This document shows positions 12,080-23,696 of a DNA stretch of 64,000 nt, in pieces. Position 1 is the first letter of the stretch. The number at the start of each line of letters is the position of its first letter. The DNA lies in NCBI GenBank assembly GCA_905250025.1, contig CAJNOJ010000145.1, forward strand, positions 1 to 64,000, read 5' to 3'. The translations under genes were made by a program, and so were the position numbers. The DNA comes from Adineta ricciae. Taxonomy: Eukaryota; Rotifera; Eurotatoria; Adinetida; Adinetidae. Under the pieces are notes generated by a model. That model saw only the letters and a list, made by a program, of their open reading frames with translations. It was not told the origin of the DNA and ran no database searches.

Positions 12080-12640
12080 AGGATCGATTCTGTTTAAAAG
12101 ATAGGATTTTCATAAAAAAAATGGCAAAAATATAGGTACATGGAATCTTTGCCAAAACCGATCATTTTTTTTGTTTTGCTACTTCCTCTCAATCCTTTGA
12201 TAGATAAAGACAAACGATTACACTTCATTTAAGATCTACGTGTGATGGTTTAGTATGAAAATAACCATTTAAGTGATATCTCGTTGGAAAGTCGGATTGC
12301 GACACAGTTTATTCACATTTCAGCAAGCAACGAAGCACTAAATCGCAAACTTCAAAGACTTAGATTCGTTTTTCACCATATATTAAAGGTTACCGTACGC
12401 ATAACTATAAGTGCATGGAATAGCTTTCATAGATTGATTTTACGAGCTAGGTGTGCACCCGTGTGGCTGTGATCGTTTCCTTTCCATTGCATTTGAATCA
12501 GTCCACAGACTGCATTTGAATGCTCGAATTTGAGATAAGATGTGAAAAGGAGATGTGATTTCTTCGTCGCGTCTCTGGGCTCCTTCGTGTTAGCTTCACA
12601 CTGATAAAGAATTAAAATTGAAAAGCTTCTTCTTCAGGTG

Positions 12641-13518
12641 TCATAATAAGTTTAAAACATGTTGTTGTCGGTCTAAAAATTGATCTTCTTCTGAATGATT
12701 TAAAGTTGACTGCTGTTCACATTTTTCACAAAAAGTTAATGACGGACAATGAACACAATCAAAACGAATTCCATTAACATCACTTTTACGAAGATCCCAT
12801 TTGATACCATTATGATGAACAATTGCATTTTCAGTTCTTGGAAGATCTAAAATAACTTGTTTTAGTTGTTTTGTTGTTGATGGCCGATATGGTTGAGCTT
12901 GTTGTCAATTAAGTTTATGACCACAACCAGATTGAATATTTCCACCATGTACATATTGTCTACATACCATTGAATCACAACCTTCAAGATGTTGAACAAC
13001 TCATTTACATGATGGACAAAGACGAGAATTTTGTGCTTTATATTGTTCATCATTCATTAATTCATCATAACGACGACGTAAATCACGATTACGATTTTCA
13101 TTTTGTTTATGTTTTTGATTGTATTCATTTAATTGTGCTTGATACGTTGCATCTTGTTGTGCTCTTTGTCTTAAATAACGTTCACGTTCTAAACGAAACA
13201 AAAGAGAAAAAGAAGTAAAAATTTCTATTGAAAGATCTTTGTTCATCACCATCCAGTTTGACACCAAAAGAACCATCGCTGTGTAATCTGTGGAAGTTGT
13301 TGACATAAAGGACAATTAACTTTAAAACGTTCATTGGGATCAGCAGCTTCAGCAACCCATGTACAATCTTGTTTCGGACATTTAATCATTCCAACTGTTC
13401 GACTTGAATAAACATCAAAGGTTTTTTTGATTTGATAATCTTGAATCTTCTTTAATTCTTCTATTGGTATACGAAGTTGATTTAGTTCACTTTCTTTCAA
13501 TACATTTGGACAAAGTGC
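12641..13518 (-). pseudogene. Broken RBR-type E3 ligase-like gene with C-terminal ZZ-like finger
   Basis: Read on the minus strand from 13518. It starts at the end of a RING1 (ALCPNVLKESEL), continues with an IBR-like block (MIKCPKQDCTWVAEAADP, then NCPLCQQ), a Gln/Arg-rich coiled coil, a RING2-like Cys cluster (LCPSCK, then EGCDSMVC and GCGHKLN) and a ZZ-like finger (NGIRFDCVHCPSLTFCEKCE). Three defects are visible. The 5' part is missing at the N at 13519. Two in-frame TGA codons (near 12988 and 12907) stand where Trp is expected (CK-W-VVQ and LN-W-QQA). The junction CQT/ERERYL needs a donor where the genome has GA rather than GT (near 13255). The second half of the IBR also appears deleted. 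RBR ligases transfer ubiquitin through a RING2 cysteine. This copy is most likely dead, or badly assembled at the N. Confidence 0.7.
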
Positions 13519-13519
13519 N
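13519..13519. other. Single N: gap or join inside a gene
   Basis: The single ambiguous base ends the zinc-finger gene exactly in its RING1. Sequence to the right does not continue the RING in any frame that I can find. Unlike the Ns at 56226 and 61482, the flanks are not duplicated. Treat 13510-13530 as a possible misjoin. Confidence 0.6.
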
Positions 13520-14455
13520 TGATGGAAATGGACAACCATTACTTCCATGGAATCCATGAAGAGACAAAGATATCCTTCGTTTCACTTGTCAGAATGTGCA
13601 GAAATTGACAATTTAGTTATATATTGTGCAATTCATAAAAAGAGAAAAATTCAATTGAAATGCAAAATAAAAAGAAGAGAAAGCGAAGTTTTGTTCGTTT
13701 TATTGCATTTGTGGTGCAATGTGTCTTGTCCAAATCATATTTTTCAATTCACTACGAAGTAATGCTGATTGAAGAAAACACGCATAACCAGTTATTGCAT
13801 GATTAAAGTATAGATATAATTCGCATTACGTTAATTTTTCTGCCATTGATTTTTGAATTCTATAGTTTAGCTTTTATCTTTGTCTCTAATTGAAACTGAT
13901 GCATTGATAGTGAACGCTCATATCATCAAGAGAAATGCAACGTCTAATTATATGATCGATACGCAACGAACATTTCTTTCGAATGTGAATACGATATCCG
14001 TTCCGATAAAGATATTCGGAAAAACATTCCCTAGTGGAAAGATAACACGATAATCTAATCTATTTATTATTCATTCAACAGGCACTTTTCGACTTTGTCT
14101 GGGTTTCACTATATGCATTTCTAAATTCAAATTACGTTTTGCTGGTAATGAGTTGCATCAATATATCTGTTGATGTATTTTTCTAAGAGATGAAATTAGG
14201 AAGATTTTTTTTCTTCGTCTATCCCGTATGAAAAGAAAGAAAGAAAGAAAGAAAGGGCATGACCTCATCTTCGAAAAAACAGTCGTCAACGACCTAAGAA
14301 GCATGCTTCGTGATGAAAATTCGAAAAGAGAAAAGTTCGTTCGTTGACCGTTGTATAATGTCGATTAAGATTGGACAGAAAGAGAAGCGAAAGGAAAATC
14401 ATTGTTCTAGAATTCACTCTCCATAGTTCTCTCTCCCTTTGTTTCCGTTTGTTCG
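13520..14455. other. Intergenic with a (GAAA)n microsatellite
   Basis: No supported gene. A short GAAA repeat lies at 14230-14255. The right part is the upstream region of the tetraspan gene. Confidence 0.5.
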
Positions 14456-14463
14456 TATATAAA
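14456..14463 (+). promoter_or_regulatory. TATA box upstream of the tetraspan gene
   Basis: TATATAAA lies 73-80 bp before the ATG at 14536, leaving room for a short 5' UTR (start site expected around 14485-14495). It is the best TATA match before any + strand gene here. Inferred from sequence and spacing only. Confidence 0.45.
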
Positions 14464-14535
14464 CGGAGGTGAATCGGTCATAAGTAGGGAGTATTCATTT
14501 CATCAACCATTTTCCAACCAGAAAATACAATCATC

Positions 14536-15165
14536 ATGACTTTGGATCCATTTTTTCGTCGTATGACCATGATTGCTGGTGTATTCGCATTCATGGGTGT
14601 TGTTCTTGGTGTTGTATCATTAGCTACTAATTACTGGACAATGGAATATGAATTTCAACCAGGTATGCCAATGATGATGAACCACCAAAATACCACAATG
14701 CGCTGGAATGTAAGTCGTGTCATTACGTAAATCTGAAGATTTATTTTTACTGAATCGGTATTTTAGGGTTTATTTTATCGATGTATGTCAGGTGAAAATC
14801 AATGTGTGACAATGTTCTGGCGTACAACTTTTATCTTATGTCTATTGGGAATGATATTTATGTTTGTTGGTGGAATCTTCTCAGTATGGGAAATGTTCCA
14901 AACCAGTGACCGACGATTCTTTATCCCAATGTTATATTTCGTTGCTGTTGTTATGATGACAGCTGGTCTTTTTGATTACGGTTCATATCAACGTATGAAT
15001 TATCATTCATCACGTTGCATGGTTGCGGCTGTTGTCTTCGGTTATGCGGCTTTACCTATGTCAGCTTTCATTGCTGGTCGATATTCTGCTTATGACCGAT
15101 ATGTTAACAATGGTCATGTTAGCAATGGACAAAAGTATGTTCCTGCTGCAACAAATGGAAATTAA
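14536..15165 (+). CDS. Claudin/PMP22-like four-transmembrane protein
   Basis: Two exons, 14536-14709 and 14767-15165, with a 57-bp GT-AG intron, give 190 residues. TM1 is MIAGVFAFMGVVLGVVSLAT. The first extracellular loop contains W-N-G-L-F-Y-R-C followed by a second Cys, close to the W-GLW-C-C signature of claudins and PMP22/EMP/MP20 proteins. Three more helices follow, near residues 75-95, 107-127 and 137-157, then a polar cytoplasmic tail. There is no PDZ-binding ending. The role is probably in cell contact or membrane organisation. The ATG follows a TATA box by 73 bp, and an AATAAA stands at 15298-15303, so both gene ends are well supported. Confidence 0.85.
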
Positions 15166-15819
15166 ATCAAAGGTTATGAATGACTTGTCATCTTTTTCTT
15201 TGTTAATGTAGTTCTTGCCTTGTTTTGTGTAAAATGTTTTTTTGGAAAAAATCTCATTATGAATGAAATGTGAATTAGAGTTCTATCAAATTTATTCAAT
15301 AAACACCTTTAACATCATACACATTTTCGTTTCTGATCTTATGAAAAAGTTGCCATCAGGGAAGGTAAATGAAAACAGAAGTCATTTGATTTCAAAGCAC
15401 CTTTAACGACAATGCCTTACAAATAAAGTGTAAGTAAATAAAGTTACCAAGAAAGAACTTATAAATATGTCTATATGCATCGTCGCAGTGAATGCAATTA
15501 GTGGCCAATCGCTTCAAAGGACGGCAACTAAAGAAGAACTGCTTAATATAAATAAACTTCGCATCACATTGGAATGCTTTATTCTCGGGAATGGCCTGTG
15601 TAGTTGTACTAACCCTAAAACTAATCGTGTTCGGTTCAGAATTGAATGCTCTATCAAGTGCTGTAGGCTTCGAACGGCAGAGGAGGAGGGTTACTGAGAA
15701 AAAGAAAATTCGCTTTACCCTCACACTCTTTTTTAATTTGAGCTCCATATCTTTCTCAGAAATTTCTCTTCAATCAATCAATATAGAAAACACCACATTT
15801 CCTAAATAAAAAAACAGAT
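15166..15819. other. Intergenic with overlapping open frames on both strands
   Basis: Open frames occupy 15392-15748 (-) and 15467-15697 (+). Neither has a recognisable domain, and at most one can be real. They lie between the convergent 3' ends of the tetraspan and FKBP genes. I do not call either. Confidence 0.4.
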
Positions 15820-17318
15820 TTATTTCTTTGTTTCTTTTTTGAAAAATGATGAATAAAGTTCTTTTTCATCGACTCGATGTTCTTTAATTTTTCGATGGCA
15901 CTCATCAATTAGTTGCTTCGCTTGAACATTTGATGGATTAATCTCTAAAGCGGTTTCAAAATCTTTAATAGCCTGTTCGTAATTTCTTGTTGCCAATCGA
16001 CATTGTCCAAGACGAAAATGAGATTTTTCATGTCGTTTATCATGTGCCAGTGCAGTTTCACACGATCTTCTACATTCAGCATAGTTTCCCAGTTTCAAAT
16101 AACATAAAGCTAAATTTGATTGCGATGCAAATTTCAATTCCCACGATTTTTGTCGATCGCTTTCACTGACCAATGTTGCATTTAAAAGATAATGAAAGAC
16201 CGTTCTATATCTTTTCGCTGCAAGATCATAATAACCAGCCTGAAAAGAGAGATCTTCATTGAAAAGAAATCATTTAGATTGTTTTACTTTAACAAATTCA
16301 TCTGCACGCGCTTTTAAAATCTCTGATTGTTGTAGTTTTTGATCGTCGCTTAATTGTCGTTCTTCCTTTGCCTAAACAGAGAGAAAAACACTTGCTTTCA
16401 AAGTGTCCAAAGGATCGTACCCGTTCTAATTTTGTTAAAATAACGTCATATTGAATTGTTTCATTGGATGAAAGATTAAATTTCTTTTTTAAATCTTCAA
16501 TTGCTTGATTTTTCAAATAAATTCGATCATGTTCATTTTTAGTCATACGAAATATCGCTCGTTCAATTCTAAATGATCAACAAGTAGAAGAACACTTTGA
16601 AAAAGCAGAAATTTGTACCCTGACGGAATATTTTCAACAATTCCTGCACCCGCAATAAACGTCACTGTTCGTTCATCAAATATCTCATCATTTTGACTTC
16701 CTTTCAGATTAACTTCAACAATTGAATCTTCATTTGCTGGTTCATAACCTTCGCCTCTTTTAATTATTCGTCGAAGAATACTTTCATCCCTTTCTTCACT
16801 TATATCTTTTCCTTAAATAAAAAGAGATTGAAGAAAAGTTTTCATTAGATTTTCACTTAACCTGTTGAACTGATCAATTCAATTTCAAAAATCACATCTG
16901 CTGCTGAATCAACTTTTCCAGGTAAACCTTTTAAACCATACGCATATTTGGGTTTCGAGAAGAATTTTGAAATTTCTCCACATAACATTGTTTCTACAGC
17001 AATATCAAATGCTTTGATCACTTCACCTCTTCCTAAATTGAAACTAAGAGGCGAATTCTCTTCTCGAGTATCTTTGAAAATTGTTCCATCAAGAAGACTT
17101 CCAACATAATGAATGGTTACTTTATCATCAAACCAAGATTTTTCACCATTCGGATTTTCTTTCACAATTTGTTTGTATAAGCCTATTGAATAGAAAACAA
17201 AATCAATCTTTTCAATGAGAAAAAAGGGAATATTACATCCGTCTTTTGTTGGAGTTATATCTTCACCATCGAATGGAATGTTTCGTTTCTTTTTTGAAGG
17301 CATTTTTGACGAGGACAA
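15820..17318 (-). CDS. FKBP-type peptidyl-prolyl isomerase with TPR repeats (FKBP4/5/59-like)
   Basis: Six exons on the minus strand: 17318-17237, 17182-16862, 16811-16619, 16568-16421, 16371-16288 and 16239-15820, all in phase, giving 415 residues. The first FKBP domain has KVTIHYVGSLLDGTIFKDT, the GRGEVIKAFDIAVETM block and YAYGLKGLPGKV, which replaces the usual AYG..G.P. A second, degenerate FKBP-like domain follows (residues about 135-225). At least three TPR motifs lie near the C terminus (ASQSNLALCYLKLGNY, then EKSHFRLGQCRLATRNY). The layout matches FKBP51/52 and fly FKBP59, Hsp90 co-chaperones of steroid-receptor and other complexes. A Met five codons in (17303) could also start translation. 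The gene is divergent from the NCOA5-like gene, with ATGs 557 bp apart. Confidence 0.9.
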
Positions 17319-17874
17319 TATCGCTTACTGTTAGATTTATTCTATTTTGATATTCGTCACACATCAATGAACATTTTCATGGTAAATCGATGATCATTAA
17401 CCAATCATTTCGACTACGCAATTTTCTGTACAATCCTTTTCGTATTCGAAGAAAAGGAAAAGAAAAAACAGGTGATATAGACTTGTTTGCTGTCGTTTAT
17501 ACAATGTTTTGAAAAGCAAAAGAGAATTGAACGTTGTTTATGAGATTATATTTATGAAAGTCATCTTTAATCGTGAATTTAGTAGTCGGAGATGAAAAAT
17601 TGACAACTCAATAATCTAGACAATATTCGTAATCGCAAAATCTTTTCTGCATTCCATCAATCTAAAACGCCACCGGATTATTATTGGGTTATTCAATTGT
17701 AAGCTGTAAAAACAAACGAATATGAAGAGAAGAGAACGATCACGTGTTGAAAATTTCATCTGCACGATTCACAGAACTTGTTTTTCGAGATAAAATATTT
17801 AACATATCTATGCATTTGAAAAGAGAAGATTAACGTTTCAGTTATCAGTCTAATTTGTCTCTGTAATCGATCAT
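17319..17874. promoter_or_regulatory. Shared upstream region of two divergent genes
   Basis: This gap separates the start codons of the FKBP gene (-) and the NCOA5-like gene (+), so it must hold both promoters. No clear TATA box is seen. A bidirectional promoter is inferred from geometry. Confidence 0.4.
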
Positions 17875-19543
17875 ATGACCGATAAATATCGAAATTTCTC
17901 TAAAACTTATTCTCGAACAAAATCTTCGATCAGTGATGATGAAGATTATGAGCGAAAACGAAGAAAATCATCTGAATGTTCATATTCTCAACGAACGTAT
18001 GTTTTGATTTTATGCAGAAAAACTTCTTCATTCGATTTCCTTAGGTCAAGTCTTGATGGAAAAGTTTATGTTGGAAATGTTCCAACAGATGATTTATCGG
18101 ATCGAGAATTATTAGAATTTTTTCGACCATTCGGTAAAATTTCAGGTAAAATAACGATTTCTCTCGCTGAAAAACTACTCTTTCTTATTCAATTCAAAGA
18201 TATTCGAGTTTATAAAAATCATTTGTTTGTTCAATATGAAAATCTTTCTAATGCAGATCAATTAATTCAACAAGGACAAAGTTCTTTATTTCTTAAAGGA
18301 AACAAACTTGGTAAAATCAAGAATTTGAGTTCGACAAAGATTTCTTTGTGATTTCTTTGAAAAGATATTTTACCTGCAATGAAAATATCCGTCAATGGTG
18401 AACAAATCAAGTTGGATTTTCATTTGTTAATGCGATGGAATTACTTGTTCGATTTTATTTAGTTGTGATAATTCGGAAAAAACCGTTTGCTCAAAAAACT
18501 CTTCTTATCAGAAAAGAAGAAGTTCCTTTTCGTAAGATTCTTCTTTTAATGATTTGATCGAAGAACAGCTTTGCTTTTGAGGGATGATGATCAGCAAAAA
18601 TCATTCGTAATTCAACCAGATAATTCTCAACAATTCATCGGTTGTCAAATTATTCTCGTCAATCATCGTCAAAGGTTTCGAAGAAAAACTTTAACAAAAG
18701 GAAAGTTTTCACTTTGAAATCTCTGTTAGAAACTATGCCGAAGAGATCAGTTCATACCTTGAAAATCATGGTTTGACAACATCGATTCTTGTGATCAGAG
18801 AAAATTATTCATTACATGAAGCAATTGACGATGCAATTGAGCAAAAATCTCTCTATGGAATCATCATTTTGCCAATGCATGAAGATCGACGTTCAGCTTC
18901 GTTTCATATTCTTCATGGACAAATCGAAGGTTTTCTCTTTCGATTTACTTTTCATGTATGCAAATTCGTCTTGTAGAACATCGAAATTTGAAATTGGAAG
19001 ATGTTTATGAATTAATTCTCAACAATTATTCGATGTTCAAACAAAAATCTTGTCAAATACCAACGATTCAGGATAAACTTCCATTATCGACATTGTTGTG
19101 TCTTTTAGCTGATGGAAGACAATTGACTTTAGATGAAATTGATCGTGTTCTTGTTTATTTACTTGAAAAAAAAGCTTACATGTTGAATTTACCAACAGGC
19201 AAATTACCACCATTACCCGTAGAATATGCAAATTATCAAAAAGGTTTTTTGTCACTTCGAATTTGACGTTCAAAGTTCTATTTTCAATTTAGATTCTTCA
19301 TCGAATGAATTATCTCCAAGATTAATCGAACAAATTCGTGAGATATTTAATAGAAACCTGAAGAAAACCCCAGTATTTCAGGAGGAACACAAATCGAATG
19401 AAACGTATCCAACGTCATCTTTATCACAATCGATGTCAAATTGTTCAACAGTTGACAATTCAACTGCGATTTTTCAAGCATATACACAATTCAACGGAAT
19501 TCCACCATTGATGAGCATCAATCATCAACAAATCAGAAAATAA
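17875..19543 (+). CDS. NCOA5-like coactivator: RRM plus anticodon-binding-type domain
   Basis: Nine exons: 17875-17996, 18045-18145, 18200-18310, 18365-18410, 18463-18531, 18582-18674, 18730-18929, 18977-19243 and 19293-19543. Introns are 47-55 bp and phases close exactly, giving 419 residues. An Arg/Ser-rich N-terminus is followed by an RRM (RNP2 KVYVGNVP, RNP1-like KNHLFVQYEN). A linker leads to an anticodon-binding-like fold (CQIILVNHRQRNYAEEI, then ISSYLENHGLTTSILVIRE and EHRNLKLEDVYELILNN). A helical TIQDKLPLSTLLCLLADGRQ segment follows. This order and the EHRN block match metazoan nuclear receptor coactivator 5, a nuclear regulator of transcription and RNA processing. A C-terminal Ser/Asn-rich tail replaces the vertebrate LxxLL-containing end. 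Confidence 0.85.
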
Positions 19544-20025
19544 GATTTCAATTTCTTTTATTGTTTATTTGACTTATTCGTAGAAAATCTACTTTATTGC
19601 TTTTCGCGTCATAGAATAAAGACAGAGAGTAGATCTATAAAGCAAATATTCATTCATTCTGCAACTAAGTGTTCATGTTTTTGTCATTGATTCATCCGAA
19701 GTAGGTCAATTTCATGATATCTTCAGTAGCATTCAAAAGTACAAATAACAGACATACAATTGAAACATCTGACTCTTTCAAACGATACTTTCACGATGAT
19801 AAATCCTGCTAAAATTTGCCAATTATTGACGTATTGTATCACAAAACGTTTAATTCAATGAAGAGGATTGAGCCTTTTGAGTTGATAATTATCGTCTAAA
19901 ACTGGTGTGTTTATTTATGGAAGAAATGTGACTTCTCTGGTAGAATATCTTTATTTTTTTTTAAAATTTTTAGTAAACGGCTTAATGAAAACTAAACAGT
20001 TCAATGAACGGAAGCGATTTGAACC

Positions 20026-21516
20026 TCAAATCGATTTTGTTGTTCGGTGTTGAAGAAATTGTTCGTTGATAAAACGTTCAATTGGTTTGTCGATGAAAAC
20101 AAACCAAATCGTGGAAATGACTTGACTAAGTAGAAGAACAATCGGTAAAGTAAGAAGAGTTGCATACGTTATCGAATATGTCTTGAATAATCTCAACGGA
20201 CCATGTACAATCAATTGAAATGCAATACGAATATGAATCAGATATGTAAAATAGCTTAATTTCGATATTGGAATCCAAAATCGTGCTGAGAGAAACGTTT
20301 TTAATCTTGATGAATGATATGGATGTGTTTGAGGACATAAAGCAGCGAATAACAAGAATGCTTGGCCAATTGTAAACAATTGTCTTGAAATTCCAATGAG
20401 AAATTTTAAGAAAATATCAGGTGGATTTGGAGGAACATCTGCTGTTTGCAATAATGATAATAAATGAAAAGAAATCATTCCAAAGAATAAATATTTTTTC
20501 ATGATTTGCCATTTGGATTTCTGATTCGGATACGATTTACTTTGACATTGAAAAATTTTTATTGCTAAAATCGATCCAATGATGAAACTTCCGAATCGAC
20601 ATCCTAATGGTAAATAAACATTTTCCATAAATAATTTCAATGGAATTAGTTCAGATGTTGGAGAGAATTTTGTTAAATTATATTTCGTTTCCAACCATTG
20701 ATTTAAAAAAGGTGAAGATAACACGCGAAACGATGAATAACGATGTCCGATCGAAGCGATTGACATTGTCTGTGGATTAAATACGATCATTACTTGAACG
20801 ATCGATAAAAGAACTAAAATGAGCAAAGATTTATTCATTGAAAGATATTTTTGCTTTGAATAAAATAAATAAAGAAATAACGGTAAGAGAACATGGATTT
20901 GCATATCCAAACTGATGGACCAAAGAGGAGAAAATGTAAAATACCAATAATCAGTGTTGATGTAATTTTGAAAAAAGAGCCAAAGATTGCAATTCCGTAA
21001 GAATTCAATCAGATAATTCGCATTGGGATAAAGCGGTTCGCCGAAGATCAATAAAATCAAAGTAACTAGAAGAAATCCAGGCCAAAATCGAAAAACTCGT
21101 TTCATCACCAGCAAAGGATATTCTTTCACAAGGAAATCTTCGTAATTTAACCGTTTTCGATTCCATTTCGAAATTAATTTATAGGTTAATAAGAAACCTG
21201 ATAACATAAAGAAGATTTCCAAGGAAAAACTCATTAAATTTATCAAAGCGAATGCAGCACTGTGTAAAAATGTTTGCCATTCGATGTTCGGATATGGAAG
21301 TAGTAACGTACTGAAGATTCCAACGATATGTAATGATGTTATTAAAAGACTTGCGATTGATCGAAATCCATCGATAGGATCGAAATGATTGTCTTGACAA
21401 TTCGATCGAGTAAATAAAGAAAGAAAATCTTTCGAAATTTGCCAATACATGTTTATGCAGAAGATACGGAATTTATCGAATATTGAACCGAATGTCCTTC
21501 TACTTAATATATACAT
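20026..21516 (-). CDS. Acyltransferase-3 family multipass membrane protein (NRF-6/OafA type)
   Basis: A single 496-codon frame without introns, ATG at 21516. It has about ten hydrophobic helices. The family signature lies near residue 45-65 (DGFRSIASLLITSLH, with the conserved His), a second arginine block is KRVFRFWPGF, and there is a LMSFSLEIFFMLSGFLLTY helix. C. elegans NRF-6-type and bacterial OafA/OatA proteins share this fold and move acyl groups across membranes onto sugars or lipids. Animal NRF proteins usually carry an N-terminal secreted NRF domain, which is absent here, so the gene is either a truncated family member or a bacterial-type one. The lack of introns is unusual among its long neighbours and could mean retrocopy or recent gain. 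The substrate is unknown. Confidence 0.85.
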   Translation of the reverse strand: MYILSRRTFGSIFDKFRIFCINMYWQISKDFLSLFTRSNCQDNHFDPIDGFRSIASLLITSLHIVGIFSTLLLPYPNIEWQTFLHSAAFALINLMSFSLEIFFMLSGFLLTYKLISKWNRKRLNYEDFLVKEYPLLVMKRVFRFWPGFLLVTLILLIFGEPLYPNANYLIEFLRNCNLWLFFQNYINTDYWYFTFSPLWSISLDMQIHVLLPLFLYLFYSKQKYLSMNKSLLILVLLSIVQVMIVFNPQTMSIASIGHRYSSFRVLSSPFLNQWLETKYNLTKFSPTSELIPLKLFMENVYLPLGCRFGSFIIGSILAIKIFQCQSKSYPNQKSKWQIMKKYLFFGMISFHLLSLLQTADVPPNPPDIFLKFLIGISRQLFTIGQAFLLFAALCPQTHPYHSSRLKTFLSARFWIPISKLSYFTYLIHIRIAFQLIVHGPLRLFKTYSITYATLLTLPIVLLLSQVISTIWFVFIDKPIERFINEQFLQHRTTKSI

Positions 21517-22469
21517 ATCTATTCTTTCTCTCGTACAGAAAAATCAAGGGATATCGAGGGAATATTACGATTTAAATTGTCGTGAACGCACATGAAAAAG
21601 AGAAAGATTAAGAAAATGTCTAACGAATGAAATTTTATCTATTTAATTCTTTCAAAACAGCATGTGCGTGTCTTTCTCTAACTGATTAATTACCTTTTAG
21701 ATGGTTTAATGATTTAACCGTCACTCAACACATCAAAAACAGATTGTATTATGAAAGTATTTTCTTTTCGTGACCTAAAATAGAGAATTGTCACTCAGTG
21801 AATTGTATTTTCATATATTTGTCTATATCCAATGTGATCGGTCTCGGTAAAAAGAATTTTAAATGTTTTCATATTTGGCCAATGTCATTAATTCATATGA
21901 ACGGAAAATGTTGTCAAAGGTCTCAAATCATACGTTCGTGATATTTGATGAAAATATCACTTTCAATGAAAGTCGTACATACAGCCTCTTGATTTGCAAA
22001 GTTTCTTCTCAGAGGAAACAGCGGTTTGTTTTTCATATACGAGTTTAAATTTGGAAAGCGAATATTTTCATTTGATTTTTGTCTTTTGCACTCTGAATGT
22101 CGACGAAGAGAAGGGAGAAAAGAGCCACTCTCGTTTGATTTTTAGACCACTTTGCTATTACACAAATCTTCGTGAAGATGACGTTCTGCCTTTGTAAGTT
22201 CAAATCTATCCCAGGTTTTCTTACGTTAAAGTAGATTCGTGATGAAAAAGGATCGAATCTAAACGTGTTGAGAATATATAGAAATGATCTTGTTATAATA
22301 AAGTGAGATGATGATGTAATTACTTTGTTTATATTTAGATTATTGCATTATTCAACAATGCTCTTAACACTTTCCTTAGGAAAAACTCGTTATGAACTTA
22401 ACAAAACTAATAAAAAGGAACTCGATTAAAACACACGCAAATTCTTTCTATAGAGAGAAACCGTTGAGA
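21517..22469. other. Intergenic, no supported gene
   Basis: Upstream region of the acyltransferase and downstream region of the GPCR. Only short frames without motifs. Confidence 0.5.
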
Positions 22470-23696
22470 CTAAGTGAATGATTCTCGATTATATAAAGCA
22501 TAGAGAACAGGATTTAAACAAGAATTGAAATATGACAATGCATGTGCGATAATTCGAATGACATCGAGTAATTGCGAATGTTGATCATAATAAGTTGATA
22601 ACATTTGTCCACAGTTGAGAAATTCGAGTAAATGAATTGGAAACCAACAAACTGCAAATGCACATGTCAAAGAAAATAAGGTTCGTGTCACACGACGACG
22701 TTTCCTTATTAAAAGTGATCCACAACTGATTAAACTATTCTAAAGACAAAGATAAGAATAAAACCAATGAAAAAACACTGGTTTTTCTGGTCACTTACTC
22801 GATATTTTGTTACACTTTTTGACATCTGTTTCATATAAATACATAATTTAGTATAACAAAGTGCGATAATCAATAAAGGTAAAATATAATAAGCACAAAA
22901 CGGAAATAAACACGAGACAATTGATGAATGTGATGACGAAATTGGACAATCGTGTGTCAAATTTTTTTCATTTTCAGATGAGATTGAAGATGAATAAAAT
23001 AACGATGTATAAGGAAATGCCAATGCAAATGAAGCTAAAATCAATGAAGTTTCATTTGAAAACTGAGAAAAATAGTGAAATTTGTCTTTACCAATCCAAA
23101 TAAAAATACAAATAATAAAAGCGTTTAATGGTGTTCGCCATTTGGGACGTGGATGTGAACTGGTCACATATAAATATCGATCAATACTCATTGCTGCTAA
23201 TGTATAACATGTTGCTTGTAAAAGAATCTTGAAAAACAAAAGAATGTTTCAGTATATTTGTTAACAATTTCAATCTCTAATTGTTCATTTTTCAATGAAT
23301 ATTTACAAATCCAGGAGATTTCCATGTGAAAATGAACTTACATGTGCAAAATAAATGTGGACTCGACAGCTGATAAAAGGCGCTAAAATCCAGGTTTCTT
23401 TCAAACCCAAATAAGTTGTTAATGGCACGGATATCATTAGAAAAAGAAGATCGGTTATAGCTAAATTAATTATATAACAATTTGTAACAAATCTATAAGT
23501 TTGTTTTCGAATTGATAAAATTAAAACAATTAGATTTCCTGAAAACAATGAAATTGAACGAGAAAAAACATGTTTATTGATTGTTCTTACCTATAACACC
23601 AAGAATACAAATACAAGCGAAGATAATTGTCATTAAAATTCTTCCAAAAACATTTAATTCCTCTGTAGATTTGATCGAGGTTTCATTGAATAACAT
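22470..23696 (-). CDS. Rhodopsin-family peptide GPCR (galanin/allatostatin-like)
   Basis: Five exons on the minus strand: 23696-23591, 23538-23342, 23227-23092, 23034-22799 and 22739-22470, giving 314 residues with all phases closing. Class A landmarks are present: TM1 GVIGNLIVL, TM2 NLAITDLLFL, the TM3 end SIDRYLYV (DRY), TM6 FAVCWFPIHL (CWxP) and TM7 NSCLNPVLYALY (NPxxY). An N-glycosylation site (NETS) lies in the short N-terminus and Cys residues at TM3 and in ECL2 can form the usual disulfide. The HPRPKWRTPLNA intracellular loop resembles galanin, kisspeptin and allatostatin-A receptors. The C-tail after NPxxY is very short, about 10 residues. Likely a neuropeptide receptor coupled to G proteins; the ligand cannot be inferred. 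Confidence 0.85.

Noticed and set aside
12284..12472. Possible reverse-transcriptase-like frame (HILKVTVRITISAWNSF)
   Set aside because: No conserved RT motif; similarity was only an impression.
22921..23103. Met-rich + strand frame inside the GPCR
   Set aside because: Shadow of GPCR exons on the other strand.
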